Assembly: GCA_964439265.1 (NCBI GenBank)
Contig: CAYTOA010000002.1
Span: 75,610 to 139,609 of the forward strand
Reading direction: 5' to 3'
DNA length: 64,000 nt
Source: JAGVPT01 sp964439265
Lineage (GTDB): Bacteria > Bacteroidota > Ignavibacteria > UBA10030 > UBA8401
The notes beneath the pieces are model-generated. The model was not told the DNA's origin. It saw nothing but the letters and a program-made list of their open reading frames with translations, and searched no databases. This document shows, piece by piece, positions 27,536 through 37,014 of this stretch. Positions within the stretch are counted from its first letter, which is position 1. Each line of letters opens with the position of its first letter. Both the position numbers and the translations under genes were made by a program.

Positions 27536-27561
27536 ACACAAAACCCCGCCGGGAGACGGGG
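27536..27561 (-). terminator. Rho-independent terminator of the cohesin-module gene
   Basis: On the minus strand CCCCG (27561-27557) pairs with CGGGG (27548-27544) and is followed by TTTTGTGTTTG. It lies 70 bases after the stop at 27631. Confidence 0.75.
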
Positions 27562-27630
27562 CATTGCGATGCTGCGATTAATTTCCAAAGACAGCCGTGA
27601 ACGAACACTATCGATCAGCGTGGATAAGTG

Positions 27631-30195
27631 TCATTTGACGACCATGAGCTTCCTCGTCTCGCTGAATTTCCCGGCTTGCATCCGGTAAAAATATACTCCA
27701 CTCGGCAGAGTAGAAGCAACGAAGGTTGCCGAATAAAATCCGGCACTCATATGCTTATTGACTAACGTCTGGATTTCTTTGCCAAGAACGTCGTACACTT
27801 TTAGAGTAACCAGGCTGTTCACTGGCACCTGATACATGATGACTGTTGATGGATTGAATGGGTTGGGGTAATTTTGCGATACGGCAAATCGGTCGGGAAG
27901 AGCCGTGCCGTCGGATTTTATCCCAGTCAGCGTAACATTCACTTCATTCGAGTAGGCTGATGTCGCAACGGAGTTATACCCGCGGATGCGGTAGAAGTAT
28001 TCATTCCCGGGCACTCCAGTCGCATCTGTATATTCTGTGATGTTCGAGAGTACGGAATCCTTCACCGTATAAGTACCGAGGAAATTCTTTTTTCTCTCTA
28101 TGTAATATCCAAGTTCGCTGCCTGAATTATCCTGCCAGGTCAATTGAATGGCGCCACCTACAATTTGAGTACCTGTAAGGTTGCTTGGCGTTTGCATGGG
28201 TGTTACTGCAACTGCGACATTTGAGGAGTTAGAGCTGCCTTCGGTATTTGTGGCAAAGACTCGATAGAAGTACTTTGTTCCATCATTCAAGCCATCGTCG
28301 GAGTAAGAATTGGAATTGGCAGCGAGAGTGTTAATAGGTATCCACGCAGAGGTGCTGTTCGTTGCGCGCTCCACACTATAACCGGTTTCGTTTTCAGCAT
28401 TATCATGCCAGCTCAAGTCGATTCTCCCGGAGTTAATTGCCTCGGCATTAAGGCTCGTCGGCGCAGCAGGGAGACCGACTGAGGTGGTCTGAATGCTGCC
28501 GCTAACTATCAAGACTCTCGGCCTTCCCTCATTCAAGAGGAACTGCTGTAGCGTAATATTGGCAATCCTTCCGGACGCAGCGTATGACGGGACGGCAAAT
28601 CGTAGTTTGCAGACGATACCCGGGAGATTGAGGTTCGCTGCGGTAGCCGCGGCAAAAGAGAATTGAGTCCCAGAGATATTAGTGCTGAATGTCCATCCAT
28701 TCGTAATTGATCCGGCGTTGAAAACTCCGACCGGATGCACGACCGATGAATCAAATGTCACAGTTGCCTGAATGCTCTGGATGCGCATGCCGGCATTGAC
28801 AGGGGAAAGCGAAAGCGGAATGTCTATAGTGTCTCCGATCACTCCTGCCGTGTCGGGGATGAAGGCGCGGGTGTCGTATACTTCGATCATATTTGATGCC
28901 CCGGTACCGCCGTAGGCGTCAACTGCATGAACAGTAACCGATCCCCCTTTCAAGGCCGTCAGGAGTCCGCTGGAGTTTATTGAGCCGATTGTTGCGTCGG
29001 AAGTTGACCACGTGTATGGGGAGGTTCCCCCCGTAACGGTGAATCGCAGCGTATCACCATCGATGAGGTTGGCAACGAGGGGCATGACTGTGAGATTTGC
29101 GAGGTTTACAGTTTGAAAATTTCCGCTCGTAGAATCTCCCTGGATGCTCTCATTGAAAACGATGTCGGCCGGATAAATTGTTGCACTGCCGGAATTTGTC
29201 TTCGACACTTTGCACTGAACGTAGACCAATACTCCGCTTCCGCTCAACGGAACAACTCCGGCAAAAGAAATATTCATCGTCCCTGTTGGGGAGATGCTGA
29301 AGACCGGAGCAGAATAGGAAGAGAGCAGAGTTCCGCCCTGGACCACCCCTGTCGGCGTGAAGTAATCCGGATTATACTGAATTTGAAAATAGCCGGAAGA
29401 AACATTCAGTCCGGTTAGATTGGTCGCGTAGACCGGCAGGTTGAAGGTTTGCCCCTGAACGTACGACGTGTCGCGAACGGACAGCCTGAAGGCTCTGACT
29501 TCAACGATTCCGCTTATCGTATCGACGGTACCGGCTTCGTCGCTCACGATGACTCTGGTGAATCCGGTATGAGTTGCAGTCAATAGTCCGTTGGCATCGA
29601 TCGATGCGGCAGATGCGTTCGTGAGCGACCAGTGATACGGTGCAGTTCCGTAATAGGCGTTGTATTGCTGTTGATCACCGACGGCCATCAAACCGCCGAA
29701 GGGGTAGAGAGTGATCGAAGGTGCTGCAGCGATACTGACACTCCCGTCGTGCAGTACAACCGCGGGGTTCCGTTCGTTCAAGAAATTGTTCGCTGATCCG
29801 TCCAAGAAGGAGATCGTCGTGCTTCCAGCATTGCGGAGTCGAAAGCGGACATAGACCAATATTCCCGCGCCGGAAAGGGGCGACGATCCTGCCGCAGCGA
29901 TCGTTATCGTCCCCGGCGCCATACTATTATAGTTTACGGAACCGATGGATTGGGCCTGGCTCCCGGCTGTAATGACGCTGTCGAAAGCCATATAATACGT
30001 ATCGTAGCCGAGTTCGATCTGGAAAGAGGTAACGTTCTTTCCGGTAAGGGAGGAATCAACATAAATTGGTACCGTAAGCTTCGAGCTGCTAAAAGCGCTC
30101 GTGTCATGAATGCTTAACCCCACCTGTGCCAACACCACCGACGAACACACCGGCATCAGGAGGAGAAGTGTCATATACTTAAAAGTTCTAACCAT
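27631..30195 (-). CDS. Secreted multi-module protein: three cohesin-like, two Ig-like and two FN3 domains, T9SS tail
   Basis: 854 residues; AAAGGTG precedes the ATG at 30195. Signal peptide 1-24. In order: cohesin-like domain (about 26-155), bacterial Ig-like domain (about 160-233), cohesin-like (about 235-370), Ig-like (about 372-440), cohesin-like (about 442-575), two fibronectin type III domains (about 580-675 and 676-765), and a T9SS type A sorting domain (about 770-854, QNYPNPFNPST, then SGVYFYRMQAGK). All three cohesin-like domains end with a hydrophobic-Asn-Glu motif (LNERNP, FNESI, LNEGRP). No catalytic domain. It resembles a scaffold. The neighbouring gene, same strand, carries a dockerin-like module, so a protein-protein contact is possible. 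Confidence 0.85.
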   Translation of the reverse strand: MVRTFKYMTLLLLMPVCSSVVLAQVGLSIHDTSAFSSSKLTVPIYVDSSLTGKNVTSFQIELGYDTYYMAFDSVITAGSQAQSIGSVNYNSMAPGTITIAAAGSSPLSGAGILVYVRFRLRNAGSTTISFLDGSANNFLNERNPAVVLHDGSVSIAAAPSITLYPFGGLMAVGDQQQYNAYYGTAPYHWSLTNASAASIDANGLLTATHTGFTRVIVSDEAGTVDTISGIVEVRAFRLSVRDTSYVQGQTFNLPVYATNLTGLNVSSGYFQIQYNPDYFTPTGVVQGGTLLSSYSAPVFSISPTGTMNISFAGVVPLSGSGVLVYVQCKVSKTNSGSATIYPADIVFNESIQGDSTSGNFQTVNLANLTVMPLVANLIDGDTLRFTVTGGTSPYTWSTSDATIGSINSSGLLTALKGGSVTVHAVDAYGGTGASNMIEVYDTRAFIPDTAGVIGDTIDIPLSLSPVNAGMRIQSIQATVTFDSSVVHPVGVFNAGSITNGWTFSTNISGTQFSFAAATAANLNLPGIVCKLRFAVPSYAASGRIANITLQQFLLNEGRPRVLIVSGSIQTTSVGLPAAPTSLNAEAINSGRIDLSWHDNAENETGYSVERATNSTSAWIPINTLAANSNSYSDDGLNDGTKYFYRVFATNTEGSSNSSNVAVAVTPMQTPSNLTGTQIVGGAIQLTWQDNSGSELGYYIERKKNFLGTYTVKDSVLSNITEYTDATGVPGNEYFYRIRGYNSVATSAYSNEVNVTLTGIKSDGTALPDRFAVSQNYPNPFNPSTVIMYQVPVNSLVTLKVYDVLGKEIQTLVNKHMSAGFYSATFVASTLPSGVYFYRMQAGKFSETRKLMVVK

Positions 30196-30222
30196 GGAAC
30201 ACCTTTGGGTTGTCAGAGAGGG

Positions 30223-30244
30223 GCGCGCCGTTAGAACGGCGCGC
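30223..30244. other. GC-rich hairpin between the two large T9SS genes
   Basis: GCGCGCCGTT (30223-30232) and AACGGCGCGC (30235-30244) form a perfect 10-bp stem around AG. No T-run follows on either strand, so it may protect the 3' end of the upstream mRNA or pause transcription rather than end it cleanly. Confidence 0.6.
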
Positions 30245-30262
30245 TTCGGCCTCGTTGGTTGA

Positions 30263-33200
30263 TCACTTCAGTAATAGGAGTTTCTTCACCTGAACATATT
30301 TGCCGGCGGCAAATCTGTAGAAGTAAACGCCGCTGCTTGTCCGCATGCCAGAATTATTCGTTCCGTTCCAGACGACTTTATAGACTCCCGCATTTTGATT
30401 CAGGTCAACGAGCGTCTTGACGATTTGTCCCGTCAAATTATAGATGACGATCTGGACGCGCGTATTGTCTTCCGGGATCTGGTATCCGATCGTTGTCGAT
30501 GGATTGAAGGGGTTCGGGTAATTTTGATCGAGGGAATATGTTGTCGGTTTGCCAATGACTTTGAATTCTCCGCCGACAACATTACTGCTCATATTGGATT
30601 CGTTGACAAGGAATTTTTCAATGTCGATCCTCGAATCAACTGTTCCCCGCACATCGCTCGAAATTCTGAACGACGCGAAGGCGGCGGTTCCACTTCTCTT
30701 TATCACATTTGAACCTGCTATCGCGATCTTTACTTTTCCAGCGGATTTGTCGCTGAACGAAGCAATAGAGAGTCCCGAAGTGAGGTCTGCGGTTGCCGCA
30801 TTCAGGAAAGTAAAGACAGAAGGATCATACTTGAGAGATATCTCAGAAGAAGTAACTCCGCTGACGTTCTGAAAGTCGAGCGCCACTACGAGTGAGTCGC
30901 CTCTGTTGGCTGTTGCGCCCTCGATTGTCAGCTGAGCGTTGGATGCTTTCTGCAATGAGAAGAGATCCTTAACCGATTGCGTGAGCTGCTTGGCGCCCGT
31001 GCTGGCCTCGCTTGGGAATGACGTGATCAATCCGACCGTGTATTGCAGGATCAGAGATGCATCATATGCAGTAATCCCCATCGCACCGCTGACATCCGCC
31101 ACTCTTTGTTGCATGGCATTCAATGTGTCACCGCCGGGATTTACGACATACTTCAGAATGAGCGACGCATCGTACGCCTGGACGTAACCGTTCAGGCTGA
31201 CGTCGCCGGCGATCGGGTTCGATGTTCCGGATCCCATGAACGGAGTAAACAGGACCGAGTCAGTGACTGCCTGACCGGTGCCTCCCGGATTGCCGCCGTT
31301 GGTCGGGCCCGAATTATTTCCCCACCAGTTCCATCTCGCGTCGATGTTGAACGATTTGTTGACGTTGTTCACACCCTGGTCGATGTTATTATAGATGTCG
31401 CAGTAGCTGATGACAGGGTTGGATGACCCGAAGGCCGCGATGCCATTCCCGTTATTCGTGAATGCGCTGTACGATATAGTCGGGCTGGCATTCGTGGTCA
31501 TCACCCCTGCGCCATACATATTGATATTGTTGTAGTATGTTTGGTAGAGACCTGCGTATTTCACGACGCAATGGGTCAGATTACAAAACGGGTCCAGTGA
31601 CTGGTCGGCGAATGAGATGCCCAGCCAGCCCTGGTAGGTGTACCACGAATTGCCATTCCAGAACGGGTCTGATGGATGGGAGAAAGTGCTGTCTGCATTT
31701 GTGTCGCCGCCATAGAAATCGTCTCGAATGTCTGTAAAGACGATCGTGCTGTCGGCCGATGAACCTCCGATTGCGACCATCCCTTTGTTCACCGTGATGC
31801 CGGTGTTGGGAGTGAATTTCAAGATGACTCCCGGAGCAATGGTAAGGACCGCATTACTTCCGATCGTATAGTTGTTAAAGAAATAGGGAATGGATGATAT
31901 TCCGCCAAAATTCTTCTTTGCGAGAGTTACATCCGATGCAAGAGTTTCTGTGATCACACCGATCGCCTTGTACGTTGAGCCGCAGATCGAATCGGCAATT
32001 GTTGAACGCGGGTACGAGACCAGCGAAATTTCCATCGGCGCGAAAACGAGATTTCTGAAAAGGCAGGAATCAAGTGCCGGCGTCGAGACACTATTCAAAG
32101 AGACACCCCAGTTGTCCCTGTCGAACGTGCAATGAGTTATCGCGGGGGCGGCTTGTTGGAGAGCAATGCCGGCATCGCTGAATCGAAAGATGGCATTGTG
32201 TAAAGAGCAAATACTGTCCACGCTGACATCGTTGAACGCGATCCTGTTGATCGTTGCGATCGACGGCACCGTTGCCGATCCATCGCCGTTTGTATCGCGC
32301 GGGTTGCCGTAGGCATCATCAGCGGGGTCGGTGAAGACGGCCGGCTGAGAAGCTGTACCTTGTACCGCAAGCCCGCCGTTCACAACCCATTGCCCTCCCT
32401 TAAAGACGAGGCCGGCGGGTATTGTTATTTTGGTGCCTGTGTTGATGGTGCATGTTGCGAAAATCATGTACGTGATATCGTTGTATCCACCGAAATTCCT
32501 GACCGGTACAATTGCATCGGACGAATACGTTTCCGGCACGATACCAAGTGCCATATAACCGATGTTCAGCGCACTGTCCAAGGCAAATGCCGGGGTCGAA
32601 AACATGCTCATCGCAACCGGCGTAGATTTCACGTTATATATCTTGCTGTTGGTGAAAGATGGATGGGCGCTCCCAAATGTTCCAAGTCCGGCTGTGGCAG
32701 ATTGTTCGAGCGTGCAGTGGTCGATGGCGACGCGCGAATCGTAGACTCGCAGCAGCGCCCACTTGTAACTCCAATCTCCCGAGAACATGTACGGAAATAC
32801 GCCTCCATACCGGAGAGTACAATATTGAACGGAATTCAAACTGTCGATGTTCGATGCAGTAAAGTCGATGGAACTCCAATCTCCCGGCTGGGAGACGCTG
32901 GAGTTGCCGTCATTGTTCGTATCCCCGCCGTTAGAATCGTCTTTGAACGACGTGAACACGATGGGGTGCGCGGCGGTACCGTTGGCTACAAGCGCTCCCT
33001 GGACCGTTATCGCATACGCGTAGTACCAATTATATAAGAACTTGATGACCACGCCGGGTTGGATTGTGAGGACCGCTCCAGGGGCCACCGTGAGCTGGTC
33101 GATCATGTACGCGACGTTCGTGATTCCGGCGATATTTCGTGTCGCAAGCGTAGCGCTTGAGGAGAGCGTTCCCTCGAGTATTCTGATGCCACTGCTCAAA

Positions 33201-35701
33201 TTAGCCGTGAATTGAATACTCGAGAATGCAGGGTTCGAAAGGAGGGACATTCCGATCGGATCCGATTTGCAGTTTAAGATAGAAACATTGTTCACCACCG
33301 GTGTTGAACTATTTTCGCATCGCAGCCCGAAGTTGTAAGAATCCGAAAGTGTGCAATTTGAAATTGTTCCGCCGGCATCGGTAAAGGTCACTAGTCCCCA
33401 GGAGGCCGAAATATTTTCCGGGGAGGGGGAAGTGCTTCCCCCGAACTTCACGATGCAGCTGTCGAGCACGCAGAACGCATCGTCGCTCGTCCCTTGAAAT
33501 CTGATCGTGCTCCAGTCTCCCGGTCCTGGAAATGTTGCCGCACCGTCGCCGTTCGTATCTTTGGGATTGCCCACGTTGTCATCCTTCAATGAAGTAAACG
33601 TGACCAATCCTCCCGCCAAAGTACCTTTTGCTTTGAACCCGCCGTTGACGTAGATCCCGGGTCCGCCGGACTTGATGACGACCCCCGGAGCTACGGTTAC
33701 GTAGACGCCCGAATTGATTGTAATGTTTCCCAACACTACGTACGTAATATTGTTAATGCCCGCGACGGTTCTCTGAGGAATGGTTCCGTTTGCAACGACG
33801 TTTTCGCCGATGAGTCCAAGTCCCATCCACGCGTCATTCGTGAACGTGTTACCTGCAAATGTTGGATTGGCGGACGTTGAAATTGCAATGGGTGTATACA
33901 GCGTGTTGAAGATGGAGTTATTAGTGATGTGCGGATTCGACGACAGCGCTGCGTAGATGCCGTAATTGGCGTTGCCTATCTGGCAATTGGAGATGGTCGG
34001 ACTTGCATTGAGGAGCGTGACCTCACCCGTGTAATAATAGGTGCCGTTGTATGAATAGAGGTAGTACGGCTCCAAGTCGGCGTACGTGACCCTGCAATAA
34101 TTCAGGATCGAGGTGGAATCACTGTTGGGCTCGAACACGATTCCAGACCAGTCCCCAATCTGCGGGTGTGTGTAACTTCCGTCCTTGTTTGTATCGTGCG
34201 GATTGCCGTAACTATCATCTTTTGATGACGTGAATACGATCATGCTGTCGGCGGTTGCGTTGGCGACAAGTTTCCCCTGGACGGCGATGTGTTGATCGTA
34301 GGAGTAGGCTTTTATGACGATCCCTTTGGCGATCGTCAACGTTTTGCCGGGGGGGACAACAACCGTTCCGAGCAGAAGGTAGGTCACATTGACTTTGCTT
34401 GTTACCGACCTGATCGGAAGAAGCGCGTTCGCAGAAAGCGTTTCGCCAAGGATCCCGATCGCATCGTATGTATTATCTGAAAATGACAGAGTGTTGTTGT
34501 TGAAGACCGGGTTTGCGGAGAACGACATTGCGATCGGAACCAGCTCGCTTGATCCGATCGTGTTGTTCGAAAATACCGGGCTTGACGTTCCCTGGATCAT
34601 TGCACCGAAGTGATTGTTCGCCATCGTGCAGCTGTCGATCACGGGATTTGAATTGTACATCGTTACGCCGCCGATCTGTCCGGATCCGGCGAAACTTATG
34701 GAACAGTGCTTCATCACGCAAAGTGAATCTACGCTCGCGTCGTCAAAAATAACGCCCCCCCAATCATTGACCGCGGGGGCTGTCGTCGTTCCGTCGCCGT
34801 TTGTATCTCCGTCGAGGTTGTCATCTTTATATGATGTGAATTGGATAGGCTGGCTTGACGATCCCACGGCTGCAAGTGCGCCGTTGACAAACATCCGAAC
34901 GCCGCCGCCAAACTTGAGGACGTTGCCCGCGCGAACAGTTACTGTCGCCCCGTTCGCGACATAGAAATCTCCCAGGAATACGTACGGTATGGAAGCGGTA
35001 TCGAGGACCATGCTCCCGCTGTTGTTGAAGTTCATATCGATTCCGTTGTTCGTATTCGAGGTAAAACTGTTCGTTCCGTTGAACGAAAGAGCAGATGCGC
35101 TTGTCGCTATTACGATCGGCCACGAGCAGAATGAGATGCTCGAAGAAGTGACATTCGTAGTGGAGGCGCCGTTCAACGAAAGACCGTTTCCCGCAACATT
35201 TGAGAGAATGGAATTCGCGAGAAGCAAGCTTCCTTCGTCGACCCTAAGGCCGTCCTTGCTCGAATTTGAAAGGGAGCTTCCATGCACCGATATCGTGCCG
35301 TTGTAGAGGTAGAGATCGGCCGCGATGCTGCCGGAATATTTTATCTGGCATGTATCGATCATTGCCGTCCCTGCGCCGCTATAGTTTCCTATTTGGACCC
35401 CGCTCCAATCGCCCTTTTGCGGAAGGCCTCCCGAGGTATCCTTGTTCGACGTGAACGTCGCCCAGCGCGCGTTTAGATGACCCAGCACATAGAGGCCGGT
35501 ATTCGAGAGAAATCGCACGACCACACCCGAATCTAATGTAAGAGTGTGTGGGGCATTCAGTGTCACATCCCCCGTGACGACATACGGACTTCTAGCCAGC
35601 GAGAGAACGGAATCCGCGGCGATCGTTCCGGATAAGTTGGTCTGTGAAAACGCGATTCCTCCGGCGAGAAGAAATAGAGCGGTTACTGTATACAAGCGCA
35701 T
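30263..35701 (-). CDS. Giant secreted beta-helix protein with dockerin-like, cohesin-like and T9SS domains
   Basis: 1812 residues. The start at 35701 has AGGAG seven bases upstream. The 12-codon longer reading does not. Signal peptide 1-19. Residues about 20-1460 are a right-handed parallel beta-helix built of seven repeats of about 205 residues. Each has a hydrophobic ladder, a TSxKDD turn, a DTNxDG loop and GDWSxI. A dockerin-like pair follows (about 1500-1565): DVSLNGYVQAYD and DVSGAMGITAYD are 12-residue calcium loops, each before ASLILxY. Next come a cohesin-like domain (about 1600-1730, ending FLVNESN) and a T9SS sorting domain (QNYPNPFNPST, then SGVYFYRFAAGK). Beta-helices often bind or cut polysaccharides; no catalytic site could be assigned. 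The cohesin-module gene lies 67 bases downstream on the same strand. Confidence 0.88.
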   Translation of the reverse strand: MRLYTVTALFLLAGGIAFSQTNLSGTIAADSVLSLARSPYVVTGDVTLNAPHTLTLDSGVVVRFLSNTGLYVLGHLNARWATFTSNKDTSGGLPQKGDWSGVQIGNYSGAGTAMIDTCQIKYSGSIAADLYLYNGTISVHGSSLSNSSKDGLRVDEGSLLLANSILSNVAGNGLSLNGASTTNVTSSSISFCSWPIVIATSASALSFNGTNSFTSNTNNGIDMNFNNSGSMVLDTASIPYVFLGDFYVANGATVTVRAGNVLKFGGGVRMFVNGALAAVGSSSQPIQFTSYKDDNLDGDTNGDGTTTAPAVNDWGGVIFDDASVDSLCVMKHCSISFAGSGQIGGVTMYNSNPVIDSCTMANNHFGAMIQGTSSPVFSNNTIGSSELVPIAMSFSANPVFNNNTLSFSDNTYDAIGILGETLSANALLPIRSVTSKVNVTYLLLGTVVVPPGKTLTIAKGIVIKAYSYDQHIAVQGKLVANATADSMIVFTSSKDDSYGNPHDTNKDGSYTHPQIGDWSGIVFEPNSDSTSILNYCRVTYADLEPYYLYSYNGTYYYTGEVTLLNASPTISNCQIGNANYGIYAALSSNPHITNNSIFNTLYTPIAISTSANPTFAGNTFTNDAWMGLGLIGENVVANGTIPQRTVAGINNITYVVLGNITINSGVYVTVAPGVVIKSGGPGIYVNGGFKAKGTLAGGLVTFTSLKDDNVGNPKDTNGDGAATFPGPGDWSTIRFQGTSDDAFCVLDSCIVKFGGSTSPSPENISASWGLVTFTDAGGTISNCTLSDSYNFGLRCENSSTPVVNNVSILNCKSDPIGMSLLSNPAFSSIQFTANLSSGIRILEGTLSSSATLATRNIAGITNVAYMIDQLTVAPGAVLTIQPGVVIKFLYNWYYAYAITVQGALVANGTAAHPIVFTSFKDDSNGGDTNNDGNSSVSQPGDWSSIDFTASNIDSLNSVQYCTLRYGGVFPYMFSGDWSYKWALLRVYDSRVAIDHCTLEQSATAGLGTFGSAHPSFTNSKIYNVKSTPVAMSMFSTPAFALDSALNIGYMALGIVPETYSSDAIVPVRNFGGYNDITYMIFATCTINTGTKITIPAGLVFKGGQWVVNGGLAVQGTASQPAVFTDPADDAYGNPRDTNGDGSATVPSIATINRIAFNDVSVDSICSLHNAIFRFSDAGIALQQAAPAITHCTFDRDNWGVSLNSVSTPALDSCLFRNLVFAPMEISLVSYPRSTIADSICGSTYKAIGVITETLASDVTLAKKNFGGISSIPYFFNNYTIGSNAVLTIAPGVILKFTPNTGITVNKGMVAIGGSSADSTIVFTDIRDDFYGGDTNADSTFSHPSDPFWNGNSWYTYQGWLGISFADQSLDPFCNLTHCVVKYAGLYQTYYNNINMYGAGVMTTNASPTISYSAFTNNGNGIAAFGSSNPVISYCDIYNNIDQGVNNVNKSFNIDARWNWWGNNSGPTNGGNPGGTGQAVTDSVLFTPFMGSGTSNPIAGDVSLNGYVQAYDASLILKYVVNPGGDTLNAMQQRVADVSGAMGITAYDASLILQYTVGLITSFPSEASTGAKQLTQSVKDLFSLQKASNAQLTIEGATANRGDSLVVALDFQNVSGVTSSEISLKYDPSVFTFLNAATADLTSGLSIASFSDKSAGKVKIAIAGSNVIKRSGTAAFASFRISSDVRGTVDSRIDIEKFLVNESNMSSNVVGGEFKVIGKPTTYSLDQNYPNPFNPSTTIGYQIPEDNTRVQIVIYNLTGQIVKTLVDLNQNAGVYKVVWNGTNNSGMRTSSGVYFYRFAAGKYVQVKKLLLLK
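31680..35450 (-). repeat. Seven coding repeats of about 620 bp in the beta-helix gene
   Basis: The DTNxDG-encoding stretch and its flanks recur near 35432 (degenerate), 34793, 34183, 33550, 32906, 32280 and 31690, giving spacings of 590-645 bases. The copies are similar in protein more than in DNA, which means old duplication with selection. Confidence 0.8.
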
Positions 35702-36645
35702 GGTGTACTCCTTTTTTTTCAAAAGAGCGAGCGGCATAAGAAAGAGCGTGTGCTGTCGTTGCCCGCGTGTGTCATTAACTGAGACTTTATTGCTTCAAAA
35801 AAAACTTAGATGGATAGTTTGCCAATCCAGCGTACCACGGACGAGTTCTTTCCAAATGGGGCATTGGTGTGAAGTGTTACGGTTTTAGTTGATGGAGCGT
35901 ATAACGGGAATTCTTCCTCAATATATAGCAGTCGCTGTGAGGAAGCCCGCGTTTTGGATGGCAGGAGAGGGGAACGAACGTAGACGAATGAAGGAAGAAT
36001 CTCTGGGAGTTGTGGCTCTGCTCTGCGTTATCGAGAATGCCCTTTGGGGGGTATGCTCAAAGTCAGAGTTGGCATGTCGATCGCGAGAATGATAGTAGAG
36101 TGTGAAATAGTTTCAATGCTCGTTTGGTCTCAGACTTCCAGTGATGTCCTGATTTTCGTCAGGGCTCTTATAATTCTTCAGTGTTGCTTCGTTTCCTACG
36201 ACTGCCTAAAGTACAATAAAAAACTTCTCCTGTTGAGCGCGAACGTATTCGCTTATCGGTGAAAAGAGATCTTACGTGAATTCCACTCTGAGGTCTGCAC
36301 AGGTCAAACACTTCCATTCTTGCTCATTCTGGGAATTCTGAACCTGAAAGTACGCCCACAAGATAGACTTTGGAGGCTGAGAAGCTGTGTCTCGTATCAT
36401 ACCGTGTTCTCATCCGGCGGGGAAAATAATCGACGGAAGTCTATTGCGGAAACCCGAGAGAGTATATGAACATCCTAACGTATGTAATGTAACTAAAGAT
36501 AAATTAAGAAGTCAACCTTCTGGAAAATATGTTTCGCGGTTCCCTGCGACTAAGAATGCCGCCAAACGAGACAACGTTGAATTACGGGTCCATCAGATGT
36601 GCGTCGAGATCTCGTATCTTTCGTATTCTCGACGGACTGTGGTAG
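35702..36645. other. Intergenic region, no gene recognised
   Basis: About 940 bases between the beta-helix gene and a repeat element. Open frames up to 139 codons exist on the plus strand, but they show no family features or ribosome binding site. One weak hairpin with GTCCTGA/TCAGGGC lies near 36146-36165. Confidence 0.5.
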
Positions 36646-36816
36646 TGTTACAGTTTGAGAATTTCCATTCTCGCTCCCAAACTCTGTTTGGGAGCGACTT
36701 GCATATCTCGTCTTTTCGTCTGAAGACATCGAGCGGCAGGATCACTGCGTTCCCAATCGGAGATTGGGAACGAGAAAAATCACTGTGCCAAATGCGGCGG
36801 AGCTGAAACTGTAACA
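36646..36816. repeat. 171-bp element with 11-bp terminal inverted repeats and two hairpins
   Basis: TGTTACAGTTT (36646-36656) and AAACTGTAACA (36806-36816) are perfect reverse complements. Inside are two perfect 11-bp hairpins with 3-base loops: CGCTCCCAAAC/GTTTGGGAGCG (36672-36696) and CGTTCCCAATC/GATTGGGAACG (36748-36772). The two hairpins are variants of one another. No open frame fits. It looks like a miniature mobile element or a REP-type doublet. Confidence 0.7.
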
Positions 36817-37014
36817 GTACCCGGACTGTTCATCACTTGATTAGCGATGGCGACTTTTGTATCTTTTATTTTGGTTTTGGTCATAATTATAGTGATAGAC
36901 ATGGCCGCAAACTATATTTCACCACGTGTTCGGGAACGCGTTGTCAAGAGGCTCACGTAACGGGGCGTCACCCGGATTTTCACTCCAATTTCACCTAAGC
37001 AGACCGTACGAATT

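Noticed and set aside
30263..35701. Regular repeats as a CRISPR-like array
   Set aside because: The period is about 620 bases and the repeats are coding modules of one long reading frame.
36387..36806. 139-codon open frame across the inverted-repeat element
   Set aside because: It runs through both hairpins and a terminal repeat, with no ribosome binding site or family pattern.
36817..37014. T-box or other leader before proS
   Set aside because: No T-box sequence or terminator/antiterminator pair could be found in this stretch.
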